Positions 35,108-45,242 are shown, counted from the stretch's first letter. The stretch: 64,000 nucleotides of DNA from Pseudomonas soli (GCF_900110655.1 NZ_FOEQ01000010.1:104808-168807), one strand, 5' to 3'. Translations and numbers: made by a program. Notes: generated from the sequence alone by a model not told the origin.

Positions 35108-36754
35108 ATGCGTGATTACGCCGAGGCTGTTCGTGTGTTCGAGTATGGCGAAGCTGTTGCGACAGCGCTGCATGGCAACCTCGAAGCACTCAATGCCTGT
35201 GTCGAATGCTGTGACCGACATGTCGGCAGCGGCAGGCTGGCGCTGCTGCACGAGGACCGCGATGGCAACAGCAGCCGTTACAGCTTCGATCAGTTGCAAT
35301 CCCTTGCGGTCCGCTTCGCCAATGTACTCAAGGCTCAAGGAGTGGGTGCCGGGGACCGGGTAGCAGGGCTCATGCCGCGCACGGCCGAGCTGTTGGTCAC
35401 GGTGCTTGCCACATGGCGCCTCGGGGCAGTGTATCAACCGTTGTTCACTGCTTTCGGTCCCAAGGCCATCGAGCACCGTCTGGCGCAATCCCGCGCCCGC
35501 GTCGTTGTGACCGACAGCCTTAACCGTTGCAAACTGGACGATGTGCACGGCTGCCCGACCATCATCACGGTAAACGCCCGCAGTGGCGAACTGGACTTTC
35601 AGCAATGCATGGACAGCGCATCGCAGGTTTGCGAGCCGGTCATGCGCTCGGGCAGCGACCCGTTCCTGCTGATGTTCACCTCCGGCACCACCGGCCCTGC
35701 CAAACCGCTGGAAGTGCCGTTGCGCGCCATCGTCGCCTTCCAGGGCTACATGCGCGATGCCATCGACCTGCGCCCAGAAGACAACTTCTGGAATCTGGCC
35801 GACCCAGGATGGGCCTATGGCTTGTACTACGCCGTGACCGGTCCCTTGTCGCTGGGCCATGCCACCACGTTCTACGATGGCCCCTTCAGCGTCGACAGCT
35901 GCGCCCGGGTGATCGACAAGCTGGGTATCACTAACCTGGCCGGCTCTCCCACCGCATTTCGCCTGCTGATTGCCGCCGGCGAGCAGTTCTCGGCACCTGT
36001 CAACGGGCGCCTGCGGGTGGTCAGCAGTGCCGGTGAGCCGCTCAACCCAGAGGTGATCCGCTGGTTCGCCGAAGAACTGGGGGTCACCATCCACGACCAT
36101 TACGGCCAGACCGAGCTGGGCATGGTGTTGTGCAACCACCATGGTTTGCGACATGCGGTGCACATGGGGGCGGCCGGTTTCGCCATCCCCGGCCATCGCA
36201 TCGTGGTACTGGACGAGCAGGGGCAGGAACTGCCAGCCGGACAGCCGGGCATCCTCGCTGTCGATCGCGAGCAATCGCCGTTGTGCTGGTTCGCTGGCTA
36301 CCACGGTCTACCGACCAAGGCCTTTGTCGGCAAGTACTACCTCAGCGGCGACACCGTCGAGTTGAACCCGGAAGGCAGCGTCAGCTTCGTCGGGCGCAGT
36401 GACGATGTGATCACCACCTCCGGCTACCGAGTAGGCCCGTTCGATGTAGAGAGCGCGTTGATCGAGCACCCCGCAGTGATCGAGGCGGCGGTGATCGGTA
36501 AACCGGATCCGCAGCGCACTGAGCTGATCAAAGCCTTCGTGGTCTTGGCCGCCGGCTATCAAGGCAGCGCCGAGCTGGAAGAGGACCTGCGTCAGCATGT
36601 GCGCCAGCGCTTGTACGCACATGCCTACCCCCGTGAAATCGAATTCGTCAGCGAGCTGCCCAAGACCCCAAGCGGCAAGCTGCAACGCTTCATCCTGCGT
36701 AACCAGGAAGTCGCCAAACAACAAGCGCAACAGATCACCCCTGTCAGCGCCTGA
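35108..36754 (+). CDS. fadDx: AMP-forming acyl-CoA synthetase (first gene of β-oxidation operon)
   Basis: A 548-residue ANL-superfamily acyl-CoA ligase, activating a short- or medium-chain fatty acid with ATP and CoA. AMP-binding loop LLMFTSGTTGPAKPLEVP, the VVSSAGEPLNPEVI and YGQTELGM motifs, and the catalytic Lys in LPKTPSGKLQRFIL are intact. CCAGGAG precedes the ATG. Four further β-oxidation genes follow with 5–15 bp gaps, as in the P. putida fadDx cluster I recall. Chain-length preference cannot be read. Confidence 0.92.
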   Translation: MRDYAEAVRVFEYGEAVATALHGNLEALNACVECCDRHVGSGRLALLHEDRDGNSSRYSFDQLQSLAVRFANVLKAQGVGAGDRVAGLMPRTAELLVTVLATWRLGAVYQPLFTAFGPKAIEHRLAQSRARVVVTDSLNRCKLDDVHGCPTIITVNARSGELDFQQCMDSASQVCEPVMRSGSDPFLLMFTSGTTGPAKPLEVPLRAIVAFQGYMRDAIDLRPEDNFWNLADPGWAYGLYYAVTGPLSLGHATTFYDGPFSVDSCARVIDKLGITNLAGSPTAFRLLIAAGEQFSAPVNGRLRVVSSAGEPLNPEVIRWFAEELGVTIHDHYGQTELGMVLCNHHGLRHAVHMGAAGFAIPGHRIVVLDEQGQELPAGQPGILAVDREQSPLCWFAGYHGLPTKAFVGKYYLSGDTVELNPEGSVSFVGRSDDVITTSGYRVGPFDVESALIEHPAVIEAAVIGKPDPQRTELIKAFVVLAAGYQGSAELEEDLRQHVRQRLYAHAYPREIEFVSELPKTPSGKLQRFILRNQEVAKQQAQQITPVSA

Positions 36755-36768
36755 AAGGAAAGCCGATC

Positions 36769-37536
36769 ATGCAACTACTGAACAAGCACTTCATCGTCAG
36801 CGGCGCCGCCTCTGGGCTGGGTGCCGCTACTGCGTCCATGCTGGTCGAGGCTGGTGCCAAGGTCATGCTGGTCGACCTCAATGCCCAGGCCGTCGAAACG
36901 AAGGCGCGCGAGCTGGGTGACCATGCCCGCTTCGCGGTGGCCGACATCAGCGACGAACAGGCCGTACAAGCCGCAATCGACGCCGCCGTTGGTGCCTTTG
37001 GCAGCCTGCACGGGGTGGTCAACTGCGCAGGCATCGTCGGTGCCGAAAAGGTCCTGGGCAAGAATGGCCCGCACGCCCTGGGCAGCTTCGCCAAGGTCAT
37101 CAACGTCAACCTGATCGGCAGTTTCAACCTGCTGCGGCTGGCTGCTGCGGCCATGGCCGAAGGGGCTGCGGACGAGGAAGGGGAGCGTGGCGTGATCATC
37201 AACACCGCCTCCATCGCCGCCTACGATGGGCAGATCGGCCAGGCGGCCTATGCCGCTTCCAAGGGCGCCATCGCCAGCTTGACCTTACCCGCTGCCCGTG
37301 AGCTGGCACGTTTCGGTATCCGCGTGATGACGATCGCCCCGGGCATTTTTGAAACGCCGATGATGGCCGGCATGACCGAGGAAGTACGTGCTTCGCTGGC
37401 CGCTGGCGTGCCGTTCCCGCCTCGCCTGGGCCGCCCTCAGGAATACGCTGCACTGGTCCGCCATATCATCGAAAACAGCATGCTCAACGGTGAGGTGATC
37501 CGCCTCGACGGAGCGCTGCGCATGGCTGCCAAGTAA
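36769..37536 (+). CDS. fadB2x: Short-chain 3-hydroxyacyl-CoA dehydrogenase (SDR, HSD10-like)
   Basis: A 255-residue classical short-chain dehydrogenase, NAD-binding loop VSGAASGLGAATASML and acidic DLNAQAV after β2 (NAD preference), catalytic Ser in IINTASIAAYDGQIG and YAASKG tyrosine-lysine pair. It matches type II 3-hydroxyacyl-CoA dehydrogenase, the oxidation of 3-hydroxyacyl-CoA. It is 14 bp downstream of the ligase gene. Confidence 0.92.
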   Translation: MQLLNKHFIVSGAASGLGAATASMLVEAGAKVMLVDLNAQAVETKARELGDHARFAVADISDEQAVQAAIDAAVGAFGSLHGVVNCAGIVGAEKVLGKNGPHALGSFAKVINVNLIGSFNLLRLAAAAMAEGAADEEGERGVIINTASIAAYDGQIGQAAYAASKGAIASLTLPAARELARFGIRVMTIAPGIFETPMMAGMTEEVRASLAAGVPFPPRLGRPQEYAALVRHIIENSMLNGEVIRLDGALRMAAK

Positions 37537-37547
37537 GGAGATTGAAC

Positions 37548-38741
37548 ATGACCCTCGCCAACGATCCGATTGTTATCGTCAGCGCCGTGCGTACGCCGAT
37601 GGGCGGCCTGCAGGGCGACCTCAAGAGCCTGACCGCGGCGCAACTGGGCAGTGCGGCGATCCGAGCCGCCGTCGAGCGCGCCGGTATCGATGCTGCCAGC
37701 GTCCAGGAGGTACTGTTCGGCTGCGTGCTGCCGGCTGGCCAGGGCCAGGCTCCTGCGCGCCAGGCAGCGCTCGGTGCCGGTCTGGACAAGCACACCACAT
37801 GCACCACGCTGAACAAGATGTGCGGCTCGGGCATGCAGGCCGCTATCCTGGCCCATGACCAGTTGCTCGCCGGCAGCGCCGACGTGATCGTCGCCGGCGG
37901 CATGGAGAGCATGACCAACGCCCCCTACCTGCTGGACAAGGCCCGTGGCGGCTATCGCATGGGCCACGGCAAGATCATCGACCATATGTTCATGGACGGG
38001 CTGGAGGACGCGTACGACAAAGGCCGTCTGATGGGCACCTTTGCCGAAGACTGCGCGCAGAAGGGCGCTTTCAGCCGCGAAGCCCAGGATGCTTTCGCCA
38101 TCGCTTCGCTGACCCGTGCCCAGGATGCAATCAAGAGCGGTCGGTTTGCGCCCGAGATCGTTGCGGTGGAGGTCACCGAGGGCAAGGACAAGCGGGTCAT
38201 CAAGGACGACGAGCAGCCGCCCAAGGCTCGCCTGGACAAGATCCCGCAGTTGAAACCTGCCTTCCGCGAGGGCGGTACTGTCACTGCCGCCAACTCCAGC
38301 TCCATCTCCGATGGGGCCGCGGCGCTGGTCTTGATGCGGCGCTCTGAGGCCGAAAAGCGCGGCCTCAAGCCGCTGGCGCTGATCCATGGCCACGCTGCCT
38401 TCGCCGATACCCCGGCGCTGTTCCCCACCGCGCCGATCGGCGCCATTGAGAAGCTGCTCGAACGCACTGGCTGGAACCTGGCCGAGGTGGACCTGTTCGA
38501 GATCAACGAAGCGTTCGCGGTGGTCACCCTGGCGGCGATGAAGCATCTCGACCTGCCCCACGACAAGGTCAACATCCATGGTGGCGCTTGCGCCCTGGGC
38601 CACCCAATCGGCGCTTCGGGTGCGCGGATCCTGGTGACCTTGCTGTCGGCGCTGCGCCAGAACAACCTGCGCCGTGGCGTGGCGGCCATTTGCATCGGCG
38701 GTGGCGAAGCGACGGCCATGGCCGTCGAATGCCTGTACTGA
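37548..38741 (+). CDS. fadAx: Acetyl-CoA acetyltransferase / 3-ketoacyl-CoA thiolase
   Basis: A 397-residue thiolase. The nucleophilic Cys lies in TTLNKMCGSGMQAAILAHDQ, His/Cys C-terminal motifs in NIHGGACALGHPIGASGARI and AAICIGGGEATAMAVE. It performs the thiolytic step of the operon's β-oxidation cycle. I start at ATG 37548, 7 nt after AAGGAG, rather than an in-frame TTG two codons earlier. Confidence 0.94.
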   Translation: MTLANDPIVIVSAVRTPMGGLQGDLKSLTAAQLGSAAIRAAVERAGIDAASVQEVLFGCVLPAGQGQAPARQAALGAGLDKHTTCTTLNKMCGSGMQAAILAHDQLLAGSADVIVAGGMESMTNAPYLLDKARGGYRMGHGKIIDHMFMDGLEDAYDKGRLMGTFAEDCAQKGAFSREAQDAFAIASLTRAQDAIKSGRFAPEIVAVEVTEGKDKRVIKDDEQPPKARLDKIPQLKPAFREGGTVTAANSSSISDGAAALVLMRRSEAEKRGLKPLALIHGHAAFADTPALFPTAPIGAIEKLLERTGWNLAEVDLFEINEAFAVVTLAAMKHLDLPHDKVNIHGGACALGHPIGASGARILVTLLSALRQNNLRRGVAAICIGGGEATAMAVECLY

Positions 38742-38749
38742 GGTGAACC

Positions 38750-39877
38750 ATGTTGGTAACTGACGAGCAACAACAGATCGCCGACGCCGTGCGTGCGTTC
38801 GCCCAGGAACGGTTGAAGCCGTTCGCCGAGCAATGGGACAAGGAGCATCGCTTCCCGAAAGAAGCCATCGAGGAAATGGCCGGGTTGGGACTGTTCGGCA
38901 TGCTGGTGCCGGAGCAGTACGGAGGCAGTGACACAGGTTACGTGGCTTATGCCATGGCCCTTGAAGAAATCGCCGCCGGTGACGGTGCCTGCTCGACCAT
39001 CATGAGCGTGCACAACTCGGTGGGATGCGTGCCGGTCCTCAAGTTCGGCAGCGAGGCGCAGAAGCAGCAGTTCCTCGCGCCGCTGGCCAGTGGCGCGATG
39101 CTCGGCGCATTCGCCCTGACCGAGCCCCAGGCGGGTTCCGATGCCAGCAGCCTGAAGACTCGCGCCCGTCTGGAGGGTGGCCACTACGTGCTCAACGGCA
39201 GCAAGCAGTTCATCACCTCCGGGCAAAACGCCGGAGTGGTAATCGTCTTCGCTGTCACCGATCCGGACGCTGGCAAGCGTGGCATCACGGCCTTCATCGT
39301 GCCCACCGACTCACCGGGATACCAGGTGACACGCGTCGAGGACAAGCTTGGTCAACATGCCTCCGACACCTGCCAGATCGTTTTCGACAATGTGCGTGTG
39401 CCGGTGGCCAATCGCCTCGGAGAAGAAGGGCAGGGCTACAAGATAGCCCTGGCCAACCTCGAAGGCGGGCGCATCGGCATCGCCTCGCAGTCGGTGGGCA
39501 TGGCCCGCGCCGCCTTCGAGGTGGCGCGCGACTACGCCAACGAACGGCAAAGCTTCGGCAAGCCGCTGATCGAGCACCAGGCCGTGGCCTTCCGCTTGGC
39601 CGACATGGCCACCAGGATCGCCGTGGCCCGGCAGATGGTGCTGCACGCCGCCGCCCTGCGCGACGCCGGGCGCCCGGCGTTGGTGGAAGCCTCGATGGCC
39701 AAGCTTTTCGCCTCGGAAATGGCCGAAAAGGTCTGTTCGGACGCCTTGCAGACCTTGGGTGGTTATGGCTATCTGAGCGACTTCCCGCTCGAGCGCATCT
39801 ACCGCGACGTGCGGGTTTGCCAGATTTACGAAGGTACCAGCGACATTCAGCGCATGGTCATTGCGCGCAATCTTTGA
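38750..39877 (+). CDS. Short-chain acyl-CoA dehydrogenase
   Basis: A 375-residue flavoprotein of the butyryl/isobutyryl-CoA dehydrogenase type; it introduces the trans-2 double bond and passes electrons to ETF. The flavin region reads FALTEPQAGSDASSLKT and the catalytic base Glu is in RVCQIYEGTSDIQRMVIARN. It starts 8 bp after the thiolase stop. Confidence 0.93.
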   Translation: MLVTDEQQQIADAVRAFAQERLKPFAEQWDKEHRFPKEAIEEMAGLGLFGMLVPEQYGGSDTGYVAYAMALEEIAAGDGACSTIMSVHNSVGCVPVLKFGSEAQKQQFLAPLASGAMLGAFALTEPQAGSDASSLKTRARLEGGHYVLNGSKQFITSGQNAGVVIVFAVTDPDAGKRGITAFIVPTDSPGYQVTRVEDKLGQHASDTCQIVFDNVRVPVANRLGEEGQGYKIALANLEGGRIGIASQSVGMARAAFEVARDYANERQSFGKPLIEHQAVAFRLADMATRIAVARQMVLHAAALRDAGRPALVEASMAKLFASEMAEKVCSDALQTLGGYGYLSDFPLERIYRDVRVCQIYEGTSDIQRMVIARNL

Positions 39878-39890
39878 AGGAGCAGTCTGC

Positions 39891-40664
39891 ATGGCATTCG
39901 AAACCATCCTGTTGGACATCCACGGCAAGGTCGGCCTGATCACCCTAAATCGTCCGCAGGCGCTCAATGCGCTGAATGCGCAGATCGTTGGTGAAATCAA
40001 CCAGGCCCTGGACCAGCTCGAGCGTGATCCAGACATCGGCTGCGTGGTGTTGACCGGCTCTGCCAAGGCTTTCGCTGCCGGCGCCGACATCAAGGAAATG
40101 GCCGAGCTGCAATACCCGCAGATCTACGTCGACGACCTGTTCAGTGACGCCGACCGCATCGCTAACCGGCGTAAGCCGATTATCGCCGCGGTGTCCGGCT
40201 TTGCCTTGGGTGGGGGCTGCGAACTGGCGATGATGTGCGATTTCATCCTCGCCGCCGACAATGCCAAGTTCGGCCAGCCGGAAATCAATCTTGGCGTGCT
40301 GCCGGGCATGGGCGGCACCCAGCGCCTGACTCGCGCGGTAGGCAAGGCCAAGGCTATGGAACTGTGCCTGACCGGCCGCTTGATGGGGGCAGAGGAAGCC
40401 GAACGCGCGGGCCTGGTAGCGCGCATCGTGCCGCAGGCCGAGCTGTTGGAGGAGGCACTGAAAGTGGCAGCGACCATTGCTGCCAAGTCCATCCCAGTGA
40501 GCATGATGGTCAAGGAGAGCGTCAACCGGGCGTTTGAAGTCACCCTGAGCGAGGGGGTCCGCTTCGAGCGCCGGGTGTTCCATGCCGCCTTCGCTACCGA
40601 GGACCAGAAGGAAGGCATGGCCGCCTTCATCGCCAAGCGCGAGGCGCAATTCAAGGACTGTTGA
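39891..40664 (+). CDS. fadB1x: Enoyl-CoA hydratase
   Basis: A 257-residue crotonase-fold hydratase. Both catalytic Glu are present: GGGCELAMMCDFIL and KFGQPEINLGVLPGMGGTQR; the oxyanion loop is AFAAGADIKEMA. I start at MAFETILLDI (ATG 39891, GAAGGAG upstream). It is the last gene of the five-gene operon, which therefore encodes activation plus a full β-oxidation turn. Confidence 0.94.
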   Translation: MAFETILLDIHGKVGLITLNRPQALNALNAQIVGEINQALDQLERDPDIGCVVLTGSAKAFAAGADIKEMAELQYPQIYVDDLFSDADRIANRRKPIIAAVSGFALGGGCELAMMCDFILAADNAKFGQPEINLGVLPGMGGTQRLTRAVGKAKAMELCLTGRLMGAEEAERAGLVARIVPQAELLEEALKVAATIAAKSIPVSMMVKESVNRAFEVTLSEGVRFERRVFHAAFATEDQKEGMAAFIAKREAQFKDC

Positions 40665-40667
40665 CGG

Positions 40668-40692
40668 GGGGGCGGCCGCAGCCGCCCCTTTG
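40668..40692. terminator. Terminator between convergent fad operon and toxin-like gene
   Basis: GGGGCGGC at 40669–40676 pairs with GCCGCCCC at 40681–40688 around CGCA, followed by TTTGG. It ends the plus-strand operon and may act on the opposing gene too. Confidence 0.75.
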
Positions 40693-40694
40693 GT

Positions 40695-43600
40695 CTAAAG
40701 GCTGAAGAAGTACTTGGCGGCGGCCGCGCTGGTAATCGGGGCACGGTATACATCCACGATGTTACCGCTGCCATCGCTGTAGCGCTGGCCTGGCATATGC
40801 CGTTGCGCTGCTGTCTTCAGGTGGCCAGCGGTGAAGTCTGTCTTGGCGGTGGTCGTCGATGGGTAGTGGAAGTGTGCGTACCACAGCACCTTGCCTTCGT
40901 GGCTGATGCTGTATTCGTCGAGAAAATCGGCTGGCCGCCCCTTGGCCCTGGCCAGTCGACTGCGTACCCCTTCGGCCCGCAACTGCACGAGCCCGTTATC
41001 CACCAGATACATGAGCTCAACCATGCGCGGTCTCTGCGTGAGTGCGGCTGACACGCGCAAGCGTGTAGCCGTTCCTTCCAACTCATCGGCCAGCCGCCGT
41101 AGGGATCCGGCGACCAGTTCGGCATCCTTGCCGCCATGAGCGTCGTCGGTTTCGTTGATCTCGGTCAGCCGTGCCTCGATGGCATCGACGCGTTCGAGCA
41201 GGCGGGTGCGTTGATAGAGCACGCTCTCCTGGAGCTCTACTGGCAGATAGCGACTTGACTGCGCTTGCAGGCTCGCCACCTCGTCGTGGGCCTGCGCAAT
41301 CAATGCGTCGCTGTCCTTGAGAAGGCGTTTGAGACTCGACTGTGTTGAGCGGGAGGCGGGCTGGGAGGGCTTGAGCTCCACCCAGTCGCCATGCTTGAGG
41401 TGGTAGGTACGCGTGGGTGTCTTGTCGTCTGGGCCGGGAATATCGACGGTGTTGGCATCGTCGCTGCGTGGATCGGCCAGCAGAAGCCCATGTTCGTTGG
41501 TCTCGATCAGCCCGGGTACCTTCTTGCGCAGTTGCCCCAGGCTGCTGACCGGCGGATAGTCGGGCAGTTCTTTCAGGTCCTCGCGGTTTCGTTCCAGCAG
41601 CCAGTCGATTTGTTCATTCATCTGCCGCGCGGTCTGTAACGCCGCGCTGTCCTTGACCAGTGCCGTGAAGATTTGCAGTTGTCGGGATGCGGCCGTGAGG
41701 TGGCCGATAATGCTGCGCAGTAGTCTGGTGGTGATTTCGTCATCGGTGCTTGACAGCTTGAACAGTTTGGCTCGCTGAGCGATACCCAGTTCGAAGTTGC
41801 CCCAGAAGCGGTCTCTCCAGTAGCACGCTTCCTCGCTCAGGCCGTGTACCAGGGTCATGCGGTTGAGCAGTCCTTCAAGCCGCAGGAAGCGCAGGATCAG
41901 TTCCTGCTCCGGCGTTGCCGGCATGCTGACGGCGAAGTCCCGCCATCGCCGGATCTCGGGCTGGTGGGGGCTTGCCAGCTTGCTCAGTTCATCCTGGCAG
42001 TGACGCAAGCGTCGATTGTTGTCGATCATCCGGTCTATCAGGGGGGCCATTCTGTCCAGGCGGGCGGCGATGATACTGACGTCCCCGGGGGTGAGGACCT
42101 CGCCGGCCTGCTGGAGGCTGGCAGCGTTGAGCAATTGGTCTCGATCAGGGCGATAGCGCAGGTGCAGCACTTTGCGCAACAGGCGCTGGCAGAAACTCTC
42201 ATGATACAGTGCGAAGGCGTGGACTTTTTTGAAGTCCTTCACTGGTTGCAATGTGTTGCGCTGTTTCAGATGCTCGATGTGTGTCGCCCAGAACTCCGAG
42301 AGGGTATCGAGCTTGTCCTGGCAGGTGTGCAGGCGGGCATCGTCGAGAGGGCTGGCGACCAGCTTCTCCAGTGTGGTCTGTTCCAGAATCCTGGCGTCGA
42401 TGGTGTCCTTGTCGGCCTTGATCAGTTCGTTTGCAGTACGCAGGGCGCTCGCTTTTTGCAGCTGCAGCTTTCGGACCTGTGCGGACAGTGGCATGCCACC
42501 CTTCAGAGTGAGGCTCAGATCCAGTTGCCAGCGGTCTACTTCGTCGCGCCGTAGCCAGGGGCCTGGGGTTTCGTCAGGGCCAACGATGCGCAGTTGATTG
42601 CGAGGCAGGTCGAGCATGACCTGGTACACCTTGCCCTGCAGCACCGTGTAGAGCCTTGATTCATGCAGGTACAGGCCGCGCAGGTTGCTGCTGGGCAACG
42701 GTTCCCCGAGTACGGTGGTATCGATATCCGCCTGCAAGGCGTGCAGTCTAGTGCTTTGCGCAACAGTCAAAGTGCGGGTGGGGCGCCCCCAGCTGAAGTC
42801 GAGATGTATCGCAGAGACACCTTCTACCACGGCGGGCGCGGCTGGTTCCGGCGCTGTATCGATGGGGGGCGTGACCGACATCCCCAGTGAGCGTTCCTCA
42901 CCATTTTCCTCTCTCAGGCGAGTATCAGCATGTGTAGCCAGCAGCATGACGATATTGAGCAGCAGGTTGACCCCTGCCTGCCAGTACCTTGAGGAATCCT
43001 GCCCGGCATCCGTTTCGATGAAATCGGCCAGTGCCACTTCCATCTGCGCCAGCCAGGCCACTTTGCCCAGTGCGCCTCCTGCGAGGGGAAGCAAGGTGTT
43101 GAACAGTAGTCCTCCCAGCTCTTTCCAGCGTGCCCAGCGGGTCTGCGCGCTCGTCCAGGCATGCTCTTCGAACTCATGGATCGATTCGTTGACGCAAGCC
43201 AGGTAGAGATCTGCGCCAAGGTCTTTGGAAGGTGCTTCGAATGTCAGTTCCACCGGCGCGGGCGTGCCGAACGGGACTGCACTGGTGTCATCCAGTGGTA
43301 CGAACAGATGTGGCTCGAGGAAGCCACCGTGGGCATAGAATCTGCGGTCCTCGGCCGGAAGACGGTGCAGCAGGTCGTCCTGCACAGCGCCAGGGGTGCT
43401 GATGGCCACGAACAGCGCCAGCCGATCGGTGAAGTGCAGCAGGCTGTCCTGGTGCAGGGGGCGGTACAGCAGGCAACTGTTGGCGTTGGGTGAATAGGGC
43501 TCTATGAGCCAGGTGTTGCGTGGGTGATCCACTGTCGAGTCAGGTGCCTTGAGTAGACCCAGCGGTCTGATCACCCAGCGCTTCGGATCATTCTCGTCAG

Positions 43601-45242
43601 CGTCGCAGAACAACTGGCTGATGTGACTGACGACCTCCGGGTCCGGCAATTTCCCCCGTAGATACAGCTCTTGCGCCAGCGCCGGCAGTTGGCTGCCGAG
43701 TTGCGCCAAGAGTTGGCGCTGGCGCCACTCGCGCTGGCCGCTGTCATCCAGCAACTTGCTGCGCAGCATGGCTGGATAGGCACTGGCGATATCCAGGTCT
43801 TCGACCACTTCGCGCAGGTAGCTTTCAGTCAGCCAGGCAGGCAAGGGCGCGGCATCATTGGAGTGCAGCTCCACCCGACCCGGTTTGAGCAAGCCGACAT
43901 TGGCGATGGCCAGTCGGGCGAGAGAGAAGGTGACGGGGGTCACCTCGCCTATGCTGCCAAGTCCAGGAAGCCCGGCAGCGGCGCCAATCACCTGGTAGTT
44001 GATGATCCTGATCTGCTCAGGTTCGAGCGGATCGCCCGGGTGATCCGCAGCGAAGCGTGCGGCAAGTTTCCGGTTGGCGAACTCCACGGCGTTGTCGACC
44101 CCATCGAGCCAGAACTGCCCCTTGGAGGTATGGAGAGCCTGGGCGACGTCGAACAGCAGCGTGCTGTAGCGCAACAAGGGCTGGCTCCCCGCGTCGCGCA
44201 GCCAGTCGGGCAGTTGGGCCGACAACGTATTACGCGCTCTGGATTCGGTATTGCTGCACAGGTCCAGCATGGAGGTGAGCCTGTCCAGTTCCAGGTTCAT
44301 ATTGATGGCGTCAAGCTTGCTCCGATAGCTTGCGGCACGACTGTCGATGATGCGCAGTTGCTGCTCCAGAACGCCCAGCGCCATGCTTTCGAAGTCGCCT
44401 TGCGCGGGCGGGCCGATGCTGACTTTCCGGCACGCGGTTCGGGATCTTGCGGGCCAGTATCGAGCGATGGCCTGCAACAGGTCCTGGCGGGAGGGGAAAG
44501 CCAGGAGCTTGCCTGTCAGGCTGTAGAGAAGGGTCACCTTGCGCTCGGGATCGGCATCGCGGTGCTCGATCAACAGTGCGCTCGCCAGTTCGTTGTCCAG
44601 CATCCCGACCTCGGAGAAATCCACGGCAAGCTGCGAGACGCTCAAGCCACCTGTGTTCTGCCAATTTCGGTACCCGGAATCAGGTTGGCTATGCACCAGC
44701 CTGGCGATGACCAAGGCGAAATCAGACAGGCTGCCGGCGTTCTGATGGGCGTCGATGGCTGCCAGAAAGCGGTTGCGAAGGTCTTCGGCATACCATTGCC
44801 ACGGGGTCTCACCCCTGGTGTCGAAGCGGCTCCAATGGGTCGCCAAGGATTGTTGGTACACATCGAGCAGAAACGGTGCAGTGTCATTGATCAGCAATTC
44901 CACTTGATGCAAGGGGATGTCCACCTGCCAGGCGGGATCAGCATCGACATGCGTAGTGAGGGTATCTTCGTCAATCGTCAGGTTGAGGGTCCGGCCCAGG
45001 CAATAGCGCTCGGTGAGCACATGCGACAAGGGGCGAACCCACAGGCTGTTGGAGCTTGATTGCCGGCTGGCGAGATAGAGCCCCGTTGGATCATGGGTAT
45101 CGTCTGGCAGATAATGGAGCCATTGTGCTGCCAGGATATGCTCCGCAGCATCGAGCAATTCCGGACGATCGGCGAAGCGTCGGGCAACTTTGCATTGAAG
45201 CGTGCTGGAGCGGACAAAGCGTCGAGTTGTTGTGTCATTCAT
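40695..45242 (-). CDS. Giant dermonecrotic-toxin-like (DUF6543-type) protein
   Basis: A 1515-residue protein of the type annotated in pseudomonads as dermonecrotic toxin domain-containing (DUF6543). Recognisable parts are LSAQLPDWLRDAGSQPLLRY (about 340), the LFCDADENDPKRWVIRPLGL region, a hydrophobic hairpin near 707–770 (LGGLLFNTLLPLAGGALGKV, AGVNLLLNIVMLLATHA), then a long helical, coiled-coil-rich half. The C-terminal ~90 residues (HYPSTTTAKTDFTAGHLKTA onwards) form a small compact domain ending AAKYFFSL. Unlike the two NEL proteins it has no leucine-rich repeats or NEL domain. No signal peptide. Function and export route unknown; toxin identity rests on family resemblance. Confidence 0.7.
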   Translation of the reverse strand: MNDTTTRRFVRSSTLQCKVARRFADRPELLDAAEHILAAQWLHYLPDDTHDPTGLYLASRQSSSNSLWVRPLSHVLTERYCLGRTLNLTIDEDTLTTHVDADPAWQVDIPLHQVELLINDTAPFLLDVYQQSLATHWSRFDTRGETPWQWYAEDLRNRFLAAIDAHQNAGSLSDFALVIARLVHSQPDSGYRNWQNTGGLSVSQLAVDFSEVGMLDNELASALLIEHRDADPERKVTLLYSLTGKLLAFPSRQDLLQAIARYWPARSRTACRKVSIGPPAQGDFESMALGVLEQQLRIIDSRAASYRSKLDAINMNLELDRLTSMLDLCSNTESRARNTLSAQLPDWLRDAGSQPLLRYSTLLFDVAQALHTSKGQFWLDGVDNAVEFANRKLAARFAADHPGDPLEPEQIRIINYQVIGAAAGLPGLGSIGEVTPVTFSLARLAIANVGLLKPGRVELHSNDAAPLPAWLTESYLREVVEDLDIASAYPAMLRSKLLDDSGQREWRQRQLLAQLGSQLPALAQELYLRGKLPDPEVVSHISQLFCDADENDPKRWVIRPLGLLKAPDSTVDHPRNTWLIEPYSPNANSCLLYRPLHQDSLLHFTDRLALFVAISTPGAVQDDLLHRLPAEDRRFYAHGGFLEPHLFVPLDDTSAVPFGTPAPVELTFEAPSKDLGADLYLACVNESIHEFEEHAWTSAQTRWARWKELGGLLFNTLLPLAGGALGKVAWLAQMEVALADFIETDAGQDSSRYWQAGVNLLLNIVMLLATHADTRLREENGEERSLGMSVTPPIDTAPEPAAPAVVEGVSAIHLDFSWGRPTRTLTVAQSTRLHALQADIDTTVLGEPLPSSNLRGLYLHESRLYTVLQGKVYQVMLDLPRNQLRIVGPDETPGPWLRRDEVDRWQLDLSLTLKGGMPLSAQVRKLQLQKASALRTANELIKADKDTIDARILEQTTLEKLVASPLDDARLHTCQDKLDTLSEFWATHIEHLKQRNTLQPVKDFKKVHAFALYHESFCQRLLRKVLHLRYRPDRDQLLNAASLQQAGEVLTPGDVSIIAARLDRMAPLIDRMIDNNRRLRHCQDELSKLASPHQPEIRRWRDFAVSMPATPEQELILRFLRLEGLLNRMTLVHGLSEEACYWRDRFWGNFELGIAQRAKLFKLSSTDDEITTRLLRSIIGHLTAASRQLQIFTALVKDSAALQTARQMNEQIDWLLERNREDLKELPDYPPVSSLGQLRKKVPGLIETNEHGLLLADPRSDDANTVDIPGPDDKTPTRTYHLKHGDWVELKPSQPASRSTQSSLKRLLKDSDALIAQAHDEVASLQAQSSRYLPVELQESVLYQRTRLLERVDAIEARLTEINETDDAHGGKDAELVAGSLRRLADELEGTATRLRVSAALTQRPRMVELMYLVDNGLVQLRAEGVRSRLARAKGRPADFLDEYSISHEGKVLWYAHFHYPSTTTAKTDFTAGHLKTAAQRHMPGQRYSDGSGNIVDVYRAPITSAAAAKYFFSL

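Noticed and set aside
35985..36090. Possible regulatory or second start inside the acyl-CoA synthetase gene
   Set aside because: The coding frame is continuous and conserved; nothing separates it into two genes.
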